Below are positions 7,243 through 16,209 of a stretch of 39,886 bases of DNA, piece by piece; position 1 is the stretch's first letter; each line of letters opens with the position of its first letter. The stretch comes from Candidatus Poseidoniales archaeon. GTDB lineage: Archaea; Thermoplasmatota; Poseidoniia; Poseidoniales; Poseidoniaceae. The notes under the pieces are model-generated. The model did no database searches, had not been told where the DNA came from, and saw nothing but the letters and a program-made list of their open reading frames with translations. The DNA lies in the NCBI GenBank assembly GCA_028283345.1, contig JAPOGE010000009.1:1-39886 (forward strand). Direction: 5' to 3'. The position numbers and the translations under genes were made by a program.

Positions 7243-8526
7243 ATGGGCGAGGCCAGGCCGGTGCGTTTGAATCTGGCGTTCTGGGCTTTGGCATGCGCTT
7301 TTCTGGTCGATTTTCTCGGTTATGCATTCATCGTGCCAATCCTACCCGAATGGCGCACCCAGTTCGACCTCTCGAATACCCAGGCGACCGCGTTGGTGAG
7401 TCTGTGGGCGGTACCACTTTTCATCCTCGGGCCATTCACCGGGCGTCTCACCGATCGTTATGGACCTGGGAGGGTAATTCTGGTTTCGGTCATAATGCTG
7501 ACCTTAGCCTCCTTGCTGTACCTTATTGCAACCAGAGAAATATTCGGTAATGGATTCTTGATTCTAGCCGTGGCTCGTCTCCTGCACGGATTATCCGGGG
7601 CGGCAATCATCACCTCCGGATTTGCCGCCAGCTCGACATTGTGGCCGAATAATTTCGGTGAACAGGTGGGAAAACTGGTCGGCGTGGCGACAATCGGCGG
7701 GCTGCTCGGGCCTGCAATCGGCGGTTTTGCCTTTGAATTGGGGCAGGATATGGCCTTCATTGTGCTGGCCGCATTGACCGGACTGGCAATTCCCATCGTC
7801 GCCCTAGCCTGGCGAGATATCGATGGTGGTAAGGGGGCTAGCAGGGAGGGCGCGCAGGCGATTGAGAGGGTTCCACTGCGGATGTTCTTCGATAACCCGA
7901 TGCTGTTCAGAATCGGCATTCTGGTTTTTCTTTCCACTTTGGCAACCGGGGCACTGGAAGCCGGAGTGCCGTTGTTCCTCTCCGATGAACCGTTGTCGAT
8001 GTCGGTTGGATGGATCGGTGCCACAATCCTGCTGTTGGTCGTTCTCCAAGGTGGTGGTGGTTGGTGGTGGGGGCGCTTGGTCGACAAACGCGGCCCGGTC
8101 CGTTACATGCTGGTAGGTTGGAGTGGGGTGAGTATCGCATTGATAGCGGCGGCGGTGATTATTTTTCTCAATCCCGCGAATCTTGGCATGATGATAATTG
8201 TCGTCGGATTCATGGCGATGTTCCAATTCTCGGTCGCCGCCGCTCAGGTTCCGGTCTTACCGATGATAGATACCGCAACCTGCCAAGCCTATGGCCGAGG
8301 TGGTGCCGGCCTTGCTTTTGGTGCGGCTGGCACTGTATGGGCGGCCGGTGCCATAGTTGGACCTATGATGATCGGCCCGGTGCTCGACCTGACCGGTTCA
8401 TGGGCACTGACATTCGGACTATTGGCGATTCCCTGCACCATCGGTTTGGTAATCACCATGCTCAACCGCGAGATTCTGGAAGAATGCTATTTCGCCGAAA
8501 TGGAGAATCGTTCATCCGATGAATAA
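7243..8526 (+). CDS. Major facilitator superfamily transporter
   Basis: About 427 residues with twelve predicted membrane helices in two halves. The hallmark loop between helices 2 and 3 is GRLTDRYGPGRVIL, and it repeats in the second half as GRLVDKRGPVRYML, the expected duplication of MFS drug/solute exporters. FVDFLGYAFIVPILPEW in helix 1 resembles multidrug or monosaccharide exporters, but the substrate cannot be read from sequence. ATG 7243 is chosen over TTG 7237, with GTGAGGG a few bases upstream. The membrane protein at 8536 follows after 9 bases. Confidence 0.85.
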   Translation: MGEARPVRLNLAFWALACAFLVDFLGYAFIVPILPEWRTQFDLSNTQATALVSLWAVPLFILGPFTGRLTDRYGPGRVILVSVIMLTLASLLYLIATREIFGNGFLILAVARLLHGLSGAAIITSGFAASSTLWPNNFGEQVGKLVGVATIGGLLGPAIGGFAFELGQDMAFIVLAALTGLAIPIVALAWRDIDGGKGASREGAQAIERVPLRMFFDNPMLFRIGILVFLSTLATGALEAGVPLFLSDEPLSMSVGWIGATILLLVVLQGGGGWWWGRLVDKRGPVRYMLVGWSGVSIALIAAAVIIFLNPANLGMMIIVVGFMAMFQFSVAAAQVPVLPMIDTATCQAYGRGGAGLAFGAAGTVWAAGAIVGPMMIGPVLDLTGSWALTFGLLAIPCTIGLVITMLNREILEECYFAEMENRSSDE

Positions 8527-8535
8527 ACCCTCTGG

Positions 8536-9111
8536 GTGAGGAAATCATATTATCGCCAACACCTTCAACGGTTCATGGAGACCTTGGTCATTGCAACCAT
8601 TCTGCTCATCGGCCATGCCCTGATGGGGGCGGTCGATGGTATGTACCTGCATGATCTGAAGTACGCTCTGCACAAGCATGTGGATTCCTTCACCGAACAT
8701 ATCGCCCATACCCTGCGGGTAATGGCGCTGATTCCTCTGGTCTTGCTTCTTTTCGTCCTCAATACCGGCGGTATGCTGCTGTGGCTGGCGGTGTTTATCC
8801 TCATCCTCGACATTCTGTTCCAGTCCTGGGATATCTCGCTCGAGCGAAAAAGTCGGGAACGCTTTGGCGGACTTAGTACCGCAGAGTATCAGATTCACAT
8901 CTTGTCGACTTTATTCTACGGTGCTGCACTCGCTCTGGCCCTGATAGCCAAGCCGGCGTCGGCCTGGGAGTGGGCAAGCCCACTGATTCTCGATACCCCG
9001 CATCCGACCTTTGTGTCGACCATCGGTTGGGTGATGTTCATCGGTGCCATCCTAGCCGGCTTGCTACACCTGTACTACCTGCATCCGAAATTCCGCTCCG
9101 CAGAACCTTAA
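8536..9111 (+). CDS. Small multi-pass membrane protein, unknown function
   Basis: A 191-residue protein with about five hydrophobic segments (around residues 15-35, 60-95 as a long or double helix, 118-140 and 162-182), a charged loop ISLERKSRERFGG and an early His-containing loop. I recognise no family motif. GTG 8536 gives a basic N-terminus; ATG 8575 is a possible shorter start that begins directly at the first helix. It is probably cotranscribed with the MFS gene. Its TAA stop shares the palindrome TTAA with the stop of the convergent E1 gene. Confidence 0.65.
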   Translation: MRKSYYRQHLQRFMETLVIATILLIGHALMGAVDGMYLHDLKYALHKHVDSFTEHIAHTLRVMALIPLVLLLFVLNTGGMLLWLAVFILILDILFQSWDISLERKSRERFGGLSTAEYQIHILSTLFYGAALALALIAKPASAWEWASPLILDTPHPTFVSTIGWVMFIGAILAGLLHLYYLHPKFRSAEP

Positions 9112-11807
9112 TCATCGCAGAGCAGGAGAATCGCTTCGAGGACATGCTCGACATCGGGAATGGTATAATCCTCGAGCGGTGGTGAGAATGGCACCGGGGT
9201 ATCCAAGGCGCCGATGACCATCGGAGCTGATTCCATAATGTAGAATGTCTCCTCGAGAATTCGACTTTGAATGGTATGACCGAGGCCTCCGTGCCACTGA
9301 CCTTCCTGTAGCACGATGAGACGGCCACAGCGTTTGACACTGTCAATACAGGTAATTGCATCGAAGGGAATCAGGGTTCGCAGATCAATCACCTCGACCT
9401 CGACACCCTCTTCACTGGCACTCTGTGCCGCTTTCATGGCGACGTGGGTCATCGCACCCCAGGTGACTATTGTCAGGTCTCTTCCACCTCGGATGACTTG
9501 GGCGCGGCCAATCGAATGGCGTTGCCCGTCGTCACCTCTCTGTTCGATTGCCGCATTCACCGAATCCACCTCGACGATCTGGCTGATATCATCACCCCAC
9601 GCGGTCACGCCGGTGCGCAGGCCGTAGAGCCCGATGTGCTCTAGGAAAATCACCGGGTCATCTGTGGCTGCGGCTTCGACCAGCAGGTCGTAAGCATCTT
9701 GCGGAGTCGAAGGAGCGCAGACGATAATTCCCGGGTCGTTGGCAAACCAAGACTCAATCATATTGGCATGGAATGGACCCGAGCGGGTCTTGCCACCGAG
9801 AGGAATACGTACAGTGAGGGGAACTTCTGCTCCCCAGCGCCAGCGTAGCATCGAGGCGTTATTGACCAAGGCGTTGAAGCCGAGGGCGGCGAAACCGCCG
9901 AATTGGATCTCCGCCATCGGGCGCATCCCGACCAGGGCGGCGCCGGTCGCGGCGTGAATAATCAACGCCTCTGACAATGGCATGTCGAGAAGCAGATTCT
10001 CATGCCCGGCATTCTTCAATGGAATATTCATGCCGAAAGCACCGGCGATCTCCATATCCTCGCCCATGAAGATGGTCTGATCACCATAGCGTTCAGCGAT
10101 TTTCACCATCGCCTGCTGAATCGCCCGAGAATAGGTCCAGGTGCCTTTTTCGGAGCCGAATTCATGTCGGCACTCACCGACTTTGAGTGGTGATTCGCCA
10201 TCGCCGCTTGCGGGGGTGGTCTCGCCATAATATCTCGACAGATGGTCACTGTGGGTTTCGGCATCACCGAGGCTGGTAACACCCTTGGTCACAGTTTCAG
10301 CCTCGGGCCAGGCCATCTGTTCAACCGCGACCAGAGCGGCGTCGGTTGTGGCCTGTTCCTCGGCTTCGATTCCCGCCAGTTCCTTCTCCTTCACCCCAAG
10401 GCCTGTGAGGGTTTTTCGGTGGTTGGTAATCGGGTCGTTCTTGGCCCAATAGGCTAGAAGTTCACGGTCGACATAGCCGGGCGGATTGCCTGATTCGGCT
10501 CCGAGATAAAGGTCATCGTGATGGTGGGCATGACCACATCCTCGCATCGTCTCGACGTGCAACAGGGTGGCGCCACCTCCTGATAGAGAAAACTCCCTTG
10601 CGGTTGCAGTGCTGGCAAACCACGAGGCTGGGTCGGAACCGTCGATGGTTGAAGCGGGAATACCCATCGCCACCGCTTTATCGGCCCACAATTCGACCGC
10701 AGATTGATTGCTGGTAGGTGTATCCAGGGCGATTTGGTTATTCTGCAGAATATACATTATCGGCAAACCGCGTGCCCCGGCGAAATTCACCGATTCCCAC
10801 CATTCGCCACTACTGCTCGCGCCCTCGCCGATACAGGCGACGTGGAAGCGCTCAGTGTTGGATAACTTTGCCGCTAAAGCAATGCCGGTCATCGTCGCCG
10901 AAGCGATAGGTAGCGGGGCGGTCGGAGGTAAAACTCCACGGTTCCAGCAACCTACGTGCAGGTCACGCCCGCCGGCGTTCAGTTCGGGCCAACCGCCATG
11001 CTGATTAGAACCCGACTTGCCCAATTGCGCAGCCATGATTCCGGTGACGCTATCGCCCATCGCCAGACACAGTCCGACATCGCGAATCATCGGCCCGACG
11101 ATATCGCCATCATAACCGGCGCCGGGGCGGGCATCATCGGCAGACTCCAAGTCGCGCTCGAGAGCACTGGCTACGGCGACCACCGCTTCCTGCCAGGTCG
11201 AGCGGAAACCCTTACCACCGAATTTGCCACCATCGGGGGTGGAAAGCCCCTCCATGAACAGTTCCTTGAGGTGCTCATCCATCGACCGGGTGCGTAACAT
11301 CAGGCGCTGCCACTCAAGCCGCATCTCGGTGGTCACCGACATGTAGTGTGCCAAACGGCGCATACAGAGGCGTAAATCTATCAGGAAATGTTGCGCCCTG
11401 CGATTTAGATGTAGATTGTAATCTCGACGCGGAATCACCTCTTCAGAACCATCTTCACCCAGCCCGATCGAATCCAATCGCGCCGCCAGTCCCATCTCGA
11501 TGGTATCGCATAATCGGTTTGAGAACTCCTGCCATGACTCACCGTTGAAGGTCTCGTCCAAGCCTCCTTCAGCGAGATGGTCCCAAGCCGCCGAAACGAC
11601 TTGCATATGCCCATCATGGCGCTCGATAATGAATCGCAGCACCTCGTTTTTTGCCGCAGTGACGGATAAAGATTGAGTGAAAACAAGCGCTTTCTCCGGT
11701 CTCCATTCAATGCCGTGAATATGAGGTAGGTCACTACGTTCCACCCTCTTCCACCAAAATGACCGAAGGGTATTGCCTGTATAAGTGCGAAGGCCATCGA
11801 AGGCCAC
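9108..11807 (-). CDS. 2-oxoacid dehydrogenase E1, alpha and beta fused (branched-chain/pyruvate type)
   Basis: A ThDP-dependent decarboxylating E1 of a 2-oxoacid dehydrogenase complex, with both subunits in one 899-residue chain. The E1-alpha part spans ~135-460: R-T-R-S-MDEHLKELF, GGWPELNAGG in the active-site loop, and GEGASSSGEWWESVN (327-341) as the ThDP/Mg2+ motif, with Glu where Asp is usual. The E1-beta part spans ~558-899: FMGEDMEIAGAFG, MPLSEALIIHAATGAALVG and AEIQFGGFAALGFNALVN. Residues 1-130 are an extra N-terminal segment I cannot assign. Fused E1 chains of this kind are known for branched-chain E1. No E2 or E3 gene is in the window, so the substrate (branched-chain oxoacid or pyruvate) is open. 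The GTG start is uncertain. Confidence 0.88.
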   Translation of the reverse strand: MAFDGLRTYTGNTLRSFWWKRVERSDLPHIHGIEWRPEKALVFTQSLSVTAAKNEVLRFIIERHDGHMQVVSAAWDHLAEGGLDETFNGESWQEFSNRLCDTIEMGLAARLDSIGLGEDGSEEVIPRRDYNLHLNRRAQHFLIDLRLCMRRLAHYMSVTTEMRLEWQRLMLRTRSMDEHLKELFMEGLSTPDGGKFGGKGFRSTWQEAVVAVASALERDLESADDARPGAGYDGDIVGPMIRDVGLCLAMGDSVTGIMAAQLGKSGSNQHGGWPELNAGGRDLHVGCWNRGVLPPTAPLPIASATMTGIALAAKLSNTERFHVACIGEGASSSGEWWESVNFAGARGLPIMYILQNNQIALDTPTSNQSAVELWADKAVAMGIPASTIDGSDPASWFASTATAREFSLSGGGATLLHVETMRGCGHAHHHDDLYLGAESGNPPGYVDRELLAYWAKNDPITNHRKTLTGLGVKEKELAGIEAEEQATTDAALVAVEQMAWPEAETVTKGVTSLGDAETHSDHLSRYYGETTPASGDGESPLKVGECRHEFGSEKGTWTYSRAIQQAMVKIAERYGDQTIFMGEDMEIAGAFGMNIPLKNAGHENLLLDMPLSEALIIHAATGAALVGMRPMAEIQFGGFAALGFNALVNNASMLRWRWGAEVPLTVRIPLGGKTRSGPFHANMIESWFANDPGIIVCAPSTPQDAYDLLVEAAATDDPVIFLEHIGLYGLRTGVTAWGDDISQIVEVDSVNAAIEQRGDDGQRHSIGRAQVIRGGRDLTIVTWGAMTHVAMKAAQSASEEGVEVEVIDLRTLIPFDAITCIDSVKRCGRLIVLQEGQWHGGLGHTIQSRILEETFYIMESAPMVIGALDTPVPFSPPLEDYTIPDVEHVLEAILLLCDD

Positions 11808-11837
11808 TACGAATCGCTATGACGCTCGGCCTTCGCG

Positions 11838-12218
11838 TTATATGTTTCTCATAACAAAGGCGTAAACAAATAATAATCCGAGGGTAAGGGTAACTACGAT
11901 GATCACGGTCTTGCCGATGCCCATGCCCCGATTTCGACCGCGCCGCCTCTCACCACTCTCTCTGCCCAAGCGCATCACCCCTCGCACCAGTGTGAAGACG
12001 GTAAGGAAGATTATGCCGAAGAGTTCCATCAGCACCCAATCCATGTCGTCGCTGAACTGCTTGCATTGCTGCGATAATTCCTCATAGGTCAGGGCCTCGC
12101 TGCAGTTTTCGGCCCAGATGGCCATAGCGGCATTGTACTGCATCGTTTCAAAGATGATTCCGGCAATTCCGATTGCCGTCAGAACAAAGAAATCCTTCGC
12201 CCTCCACCTGCCGGCCAT
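11838..12218 (-). CDS. Small membrane protein with two hydrophobic segments
   Basis: A 126-residue protein. It has a helix at about 10-35 (FFVLTAIGIAGIIF), a stretch with two Cys (C39 and C52) and acidic residues that may face the outside, a second helix at 60-80, an Arg-rich loop RESGERRRGRNRG at 86-98, and a final helix at 100-122. I recognise no family. The frame stays open upstream to 12737, but that part is antisense to the antiporter gene and looks non-coding, so I start at ATG 12218. It lies 30 bases upstream of the E1 gene on the same strand and could share its transcript. Confidence 0.6.
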   Translation of the reverse strand: MAGRWRAKDFFVLTAIGIAGIIFETMQYNAAMAIWAENCSEALTYEELSQQCKQFSDDMDWVLMELFGIIFLTVFTLVRGVMRLGRESGERRRGRNRGMGIGKTVIIVVTLTLGLLFVYAFVMRNI

Positions 12219-12282
12219 GAAACTGCGATGAATAAGGTGGATATTGACCTCACCCCGCGCCGTGGTATCTGTTGCAGGTGAG

Positions 12283-12290
12283 TTTATTAT
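12283..12290 (+). promoter_or_regulatory. TATA-like element for the cation antiporter gene
   Basis: TTTATTAT lies about 65 bases before the GTG at 12352, in the divergent region between the small membrane protein and the antiporter. A start site ~26 bases downstream would leave a ~40-base leader containing GAGGG at 12336. Assigned by eye. Confidence 0.3.
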
Positions 12291-12351
12291 TGCGGGTTGT
12301 GGAGATAATTGAGCGTTGGCTTGCCAAACGGTATTGAGGGAAGATAACGGC

Positions 12352-13515
12352 GTGACCACTATGTCGGGGGCGGAAGGAGAAAGTTCGACCGCCGCGAGCA
12401 GAGAACTCGGGATGCTGGAATTACTGCACTGGAATGCTCTCTTGATAACCGGTTCCCTATTCATCGCCCTGGTTTCAATAGCCACTTTCGTCCGCTCCTC
12501 GGGAGTGACCAATGCCTGGGTCAGCGTTGCCCTGCTGGTATTGGCGGTCGGCTGTCTCATCACCGCCGCTGATTTCTTCGTTGAAGGGGCTAAGGGACTG
12601 GCGCGCAGGATGGGGATTGCCGAAGTGATAATCGGTCTATCTATCGTCTCTATAGGTACTTCATTGCCGGAAATACTGGTTTCCACCACGGCCTCTTGGA
12701 ATTCCACCGGTGATGCTGAGTTGGCAGATTTCGCCATCGGTAATATCTACGGCTCGGTGTTGGTACAGATCACCCTGATACTCGGTCTGGTGGTGTTATT
12801 ACACCCGCTGAGGATTCGCCCATCGTGGTTGCGAAGAGATGGGATGTTGATGCTTGCCGCAGTGCTGTTGCTGACCTTTTTCGTGTGGACCGGCTCTACC
12901 CTTGAGCGCTGGGAGGGAATTGTCCTATGTCTGAGTTATGTGGCATACATCGCTTGGTTGTTGACTCATCGCGAGTTGATTCGGGAGGAGGAGGCCGAGG
13001 TCATCGAAGAAGTGAAACAGGTCGAAGTCGGTTGGAGTACCGCCACCTACGGCGTCATGATAGTAATTGGATTGGGTTTTGCCGTATATGCCGCGAGTGA
13101 ACTCATCGATGTCTCGACCAAACTAGCCTACGCGATGAACGTACCACATTCGGTTATTGGCTCAACCCTGACCGCGATTGGAACCTCCCTTCCCGAGTTG
13201 GTGGTTGGCTTGATGGCCGCCAAACGGTCACAGGGAGTGGCGATCGGTACTCTCATCGGCTCAAACATCACCGACCCATTACTGTCGATAGGTCTGGCCG
13301 CGGCGATCAGACCGATGGTTCTGGCCGAGCCAAGTGGATTGATTCTCAATGTGATTGCACCGGTGACGATTCTGGCTGTGGCTCTGTGCCTGCTATTCAT
13401 GTATACGGGTTTCAACTTCGACCGCTTTGAGGGTGCCATCCTTTGTGGATTCTATATGCTGTTCATGCTACTGCTCTATCTGTTACGCCAGGGCGCTCTC
13501 GACCCGTGGTGGTAA
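12352..13515 (+). CDS. Ca2+/cation antiporter (CaCA family, YrbG-like)
   Basis: A membrane antiporter that exchanges Ca2+ (or K+) against Na+ or H+. About 387 residues carry ten or eleven helices with the two inverted alpha repeats that bind the ion: GLSIVSIGTSLPEILVS in the first half and GSTLTAIGTSLPELVVG in the second, each followed by an N-containing helix (GNIYGSVLVQ and GSNITDPLLS). The acidic residues of both GTSLPE motifs are intact. A cytoplasmic acidic loop separates the halves (REEEAEVIEE). The start is taken at GTG 12352, 11 bases after GAGGG; ATG 12361 is equally plausible. Prokaryotic homologues are usually assigned as Ca2+/Na+ antiporters, but ion choice is not readable here. 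Confidence 0.9.
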   Translation: MTTMSGAEGESSTAASRELGMLELLHWNALLITGSLFIALVSIATFVRSSGVTNAWVSVALLVLAVGCLITAADFFVEGAKGLARRMGIAEVIIGLSIVSIGTSLPEILVSTTASWNSTGDAELADFAIGNIYGSVLVQITLILGLVVLLHPLRIRPSWLRRDGMLMLAAVLLLTFFVWTGSTLERWEGIVLCLSYVAYIAWLLTHRELIREEEAEVIEEVKQVEVGWSTATYGVMIVIGLGFAVYAASELIDVSTKLAYAMNVPHSVIGSTLTAIGTSLPELVVGLMAAKRSQGVAIGTLIGSNITDPLLSIGLAAAIRPMVLAEPSGLILNVIAPVTILAVALCLLFMYTGFNFDRFEGAILCGFYMLFMLLLYLLRQGALDPWW

Positions 13516-13575
13516 TCGACAAATCACGATTTCGATTTAGGCAATGCTCTTGACTACGAGTGGTGTGAGCACAGC

Positions 13576-14721
13576 ATGGTCGACCTCGCTCTATCGGAGA
13601 TGCAGGTGATGCTGCGCGAATTGGCGATGGAATTCGCCGCGGCTGAGATTCGCCCGAATGCGGCTGATTGGGATGCACAATCCGAGTATCCGGTTGAGAC
13701 CATCAGGGCGGCCAATGAGTTGGGGTTGCTCAACCTCCACATCCCCGAGGATTACGGTGGTGCGGGATTGGGATGTATGGAAGAGGTGGTAGTCAACGAA
13801 GCCCTGGGTTGGGCTGATCCCGGGTTCGCCACCGCCTCATATGCCACCTCGCTCGCCTGCGCCCCAATAATCACCGGAGGAACCGATGAACAGAAGGAAC
13901 AATTTCTGCGCCGAGTCAGTGAGGGGGGATTGGCCTCCTATGCGATAACCGAGCCTGGCGCCGGCTCCGACGTTCAGGGGATAAAGACCCGGGCCGTTGC
14001 CGAAGGTGATGAATACGTCATCAACGGTTCCAAGATGTTCATCACCGGCGCTGGCCATGCCGACTGGTTCTTCGTCCTCGGTTATACCGACCCGACCGCG
14101 GGATACAAGGGGATGTCAGGTTTCATCGTCGAGGCCGACCGTGACGGAGTGGAATTGGGCAAGAAGGAGTCCAACATGGGGCAACGTTGCTCGGATACCC
14201 GCGCCGTCACCTTCACCGACGTGCGAATCCCCGACAGTAATATCGTCGGAGGAACCGATGGTGCCGGATGGTTCAATGCGATGGCGGCATTTGATTTGAG
14301 TCGCCCCAATATCGCCGCCCATGCGGTAGGCCTGGCACAATCGGCCTATGAGCACGCTCTGCAATATGCCGATGAGCGGCAAACCTTCGGTAAGAAACTG
14401 CACCAGCACCAAGCTCTGCAATTCATGCTCGCCGATATGAAAACCAAGATTGAGGCGGCCCGGCTACTGACTTGGAAAGCCGCCTTCCTAGCCGATGTAG
14501 GCGAGAAGAATACCGAGGCAGCAGCACACGCCAAGCGCTTTGCCGCCGATACCGCGATGGAAGTGACGACAGATGCAGTGCAGATTTTCGGTGGTTACGG
14601 ATACTCGGAGGAATATCCGGTGGCGCGCTTGATGCGCGGTGCCAAGGTGATGCAGATATACGAGGGTAGCAGTCAGATTCAGCGGATGATAATCGGTCGA
14701 GAAATCACTCGCAATCTGTGA
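13576..14721 (+). CDS. Acyl-CoA dehydrogenase
   Basis: An FAD enzyme that introduces the alpha-beta double bond in an acyl-CoA. The 381 residues match the soluble family. It has an N-terminal helical domain, YAITEPGAGSDVQG and the MFITGAG strand for FAD, NMGQRCSDTRAVTFTDVRIP in the middle, ERQTFGKKLHQHQALQF, and the C-terminal QIFGGYGYSEEYPVARLMRGAKV followed by IYEGSSQIQ, with the Glu usual as catalytic base in short/medium-chain enzymes. No electron-transfer flavoprotein or other beta-oxidation gene is adjacent. It lies just upstream of Mo cofactor genes, so it may act in the same catabolic route, but this is only neighbourhood evidence. Confidence 0.93.
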   Translation: MVDLALSEMQVMLRELAMEFAAAEIRPNAADWDAQSEYPVETIRAANELGLLNLHIPEDYGGAGLGCMEEVVVNEALGWADPGFATASYATSLACAPIITGGTDEQKEQFLRRVSEGGLASYAITEPGAGSDVQGIKTRAVAEGDEYVINGSKMFITGAGHADWFFVLGYTDPTAGYKGMSGFIVEADRDGVELGKKESNMGQRCSDTRAVTFTDVRIPDSNIVGGTDGAGWFNAMAAFDLSRPNIAAHAVGLAQSAYEHALQYADERQTFGKKLHQHQALQFMLADMKTKIEAARLLTWKAAFLADVGEKNTEAAAHAKRFAADTAMEVTTDAVQIFGGYGYSEEYPVARLMRGAKVMQIYEGSSQIQRMIIGREITRNL

Positions 14722-14730
14722 TTCGGTGTT

Positions 14731-15330
14731 GTGATGGAAAAGGCGATACCAGCGATAATCTTGGCCGCTGGAGCAAGTCAACGCCTCGGCCGAGACAAGG
14801 CTCTGCTCGAGGTCGAAGGCGAACCCTTGGTCACTCTGGTCGCCAAGAGATTGGCCGCAGGAGGGGTTTCTCCGATTGTCATAGTCACCCATGCCGAATC
14901 GGCATTTGCCTGCCTGGGTGCGGCACCCGAATGCAAAGTAGCGATTAACAAATCACCAGAAGAGGGGCGCACGGGGAGTATTCAAGTCGGACTGCTCGCA
15001 TTGGGTAAGGATTTGGGTCGCCTACCCAAAGCGGTGCTGATAGTCCCCGTCGACCGACCGGGGTGGTCATTGTCGACCTTGGCAAAAGTGCTCGCCACAG
15101 AAGGTTGTGTGTGTCCAGAAAAGGATGGTGGGGGCGGTCATCCCCTGCGTATCAGCGAAGCCGAAGTCGAGGCAATAATGGCCGCACCCAGCGACATGTC
15201 GTTGCGGCAATTAACCAAACCACAACGCATTCCCGTCGAAGATGAATTCATCCATCTGAATATCGACAGCCCTGAGGATATGGCGGAACTGAAGCGCTGG
15301 GCGAGCCAGTCCGACGGTTTATCTCGGTAA
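14731..15330 (+). CDS. MobA/MocA-like molybdopterin nucleotidyltransferase
   Basis: A nucleotidyltransferase that would attach CMP or GMP to molybdopterin. It has the N-terminal signature ILAAGASQRLGRDKALLEVEG, the central NKSPEEGRTGSIQVGL and VPVDRPGWS strand (the metal-binding D region), and GGGGHPLRIS. The 199 residues match MocA/MobA length. Xanthine dehydrogenase-family enzymes in bacteria carry the cytosine dinucleotide form made by MocA, and the neighbouring XdhC-like gene points the same way. The start is GTG 14731 or ATG 14734. It begins 9 bases after the acyl-CoA dehydrogenase stop. Confidence 0.82.
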   Translation: MMEKAIPAIILAAGASQRLGRDKALLEVEGEPLVTLVAKRLAAGGVSPIVIVTHAESAFACLGAAPECKVAINKSPEEGRTGSIQVGLLALGKDLGRLPKAVLIVPVDRPGWSLSTLAKVLATEGCVCPEKDGGGGHPLRISEAEVEAIMAAPSDMSLRQLTKPQRIPVEDEFIHLNIDSPEDMAELKRWASQSDGLSR

Positions 15331-15346
15331 TCGGCGTCGCACTTTC

Positions 15347-16201
15347 ATGTCCCAGCGGGTACTCGATTGGATTGGCCGGCGCCTGTCGGCTGGCTTTCGC
15401 GTCGCCAGCGCAACCGTGCTCTCCGCCAAGGGTTCGGTTCCCGGCAAGCCAGGGGCGAAGTTGGCGCTTACCGATGCCGATGACCGTTACGGCACCATCG
15501 GCGGGGCTGGATTGGAGATGAAGGTCATCGAGCGCTTGGTCGAAATCCTCGACTCGGATATTTCCGGTGGTGAAGTCATCACCTACGGCTTGAACAAGGG
15601 GGCCAAGGGCTATCAGGTCACACCTTTGGACAGCCTCTGTGGGGGGCAGGTTACGTTGTCGTTGGAAGTAGTGGAACCTCTACCGCATCTATTGCTGATG
15701 GGAGGTGGTCATGTCGCCGCCGCCATCGCCGAGGTCTGTGTCGCCATGGGCTGGGGCCACAGCGTCCAGGATAGCCGTGAAACCTATGCCGAAGCCCTAT
15801 CATTCCCGTCGGCGCGCGAGCATCACGCCAATAGCGTCAGTGAATTCTTCGCCGGTGAGGATGGGAAAAGTATCGCCCGTTTCAGCAATATTCTCCTCCT
15901 CGGTCATGATTGGTCGGAAGATGAGGAACGCTTGACCAGCCTGTTAGCCATCGCCGACCCACGTCAGGGTCGCCCACAGATCGGCGTCATCGGCAGTCGC
16001 TCAAAGTGGCAGGCCTACTACGCCACCTGTAGCGAAAAGGGTATCGAGAAATCGCTGATAGATGCGGTGCGATGCCCGATCGGGTTGGCTATCGGTGCCG
16101 AATCTCCCGAAGAGATAGCCATAGCCGTGGTCGGCCAGATCATCGCCGACAGGAAGGGTGTCGACCCGAGCCAAGGCTCTTGGCGGGCCAATAATCCTTG
16201 A
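15347..16201 (+). CDS. XdhC/CoxI-family molybdenum enzyme maturation factor
   Basis: XdhC-type chaperones bind Mo cofactor, promote its sulfuration and insert it into xanthine dehydrogenase-family enzymes. The 284 residues show both parts. The N-terminal domain has VLSAKGSVPGKPGAKL and GTIGGAGLEMKVIE; the C-terminal Rossmann-like domain has HLLLMGGGHVAAAIAEV, IGVIGSRSKWQAYYATC and CPIGLAIGAESPEEIAIAVVGQI. It follows the MocA-like gene by 16 bases. The target is very probably the three-subunit enzyme at 21109-25463, about 5 kb away beyond two opposite-strand genes. It converges on the oligoribonuclease gene with an 8-base gap. Confidence 0.88.
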   Translation: MSQRVLDWIGRRLSAGFRVASATVLSAKGSVPGKPGAKLALTDADDRYGTIGGAGLEMKVIERLVEILDSDISGGEVITYGLNKGAKGYQVTPLDSLCGGQVTLSLEVVEPLPHLLLMGGGHVAAAIAEVCVAMGWGHSVQDSRETYAEALSFPSAREHHANSVSEFFAGEDGKSIARFSNILLLGHDWSEDEERLTSLLAIADPRQGRPQIGVIGSRSKWQAYYATCSEKGIEKSLIDAVRCPIGLAIGAESPEEIAIAVVGQIIADRKGVDPSQGSWRANNP

Positions 16202-16209
16202 ACTACAAC

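Noticed and set aside
12219-12737. Upstream extension of the minus-strand membrane protein frame (total 299 codons)
   Set aside because: It is antisense to the well-supported cation antiporter and its translation is Ser/Thr/Pro-rich without domain features; the credible protein begins at the ATG at 12218.
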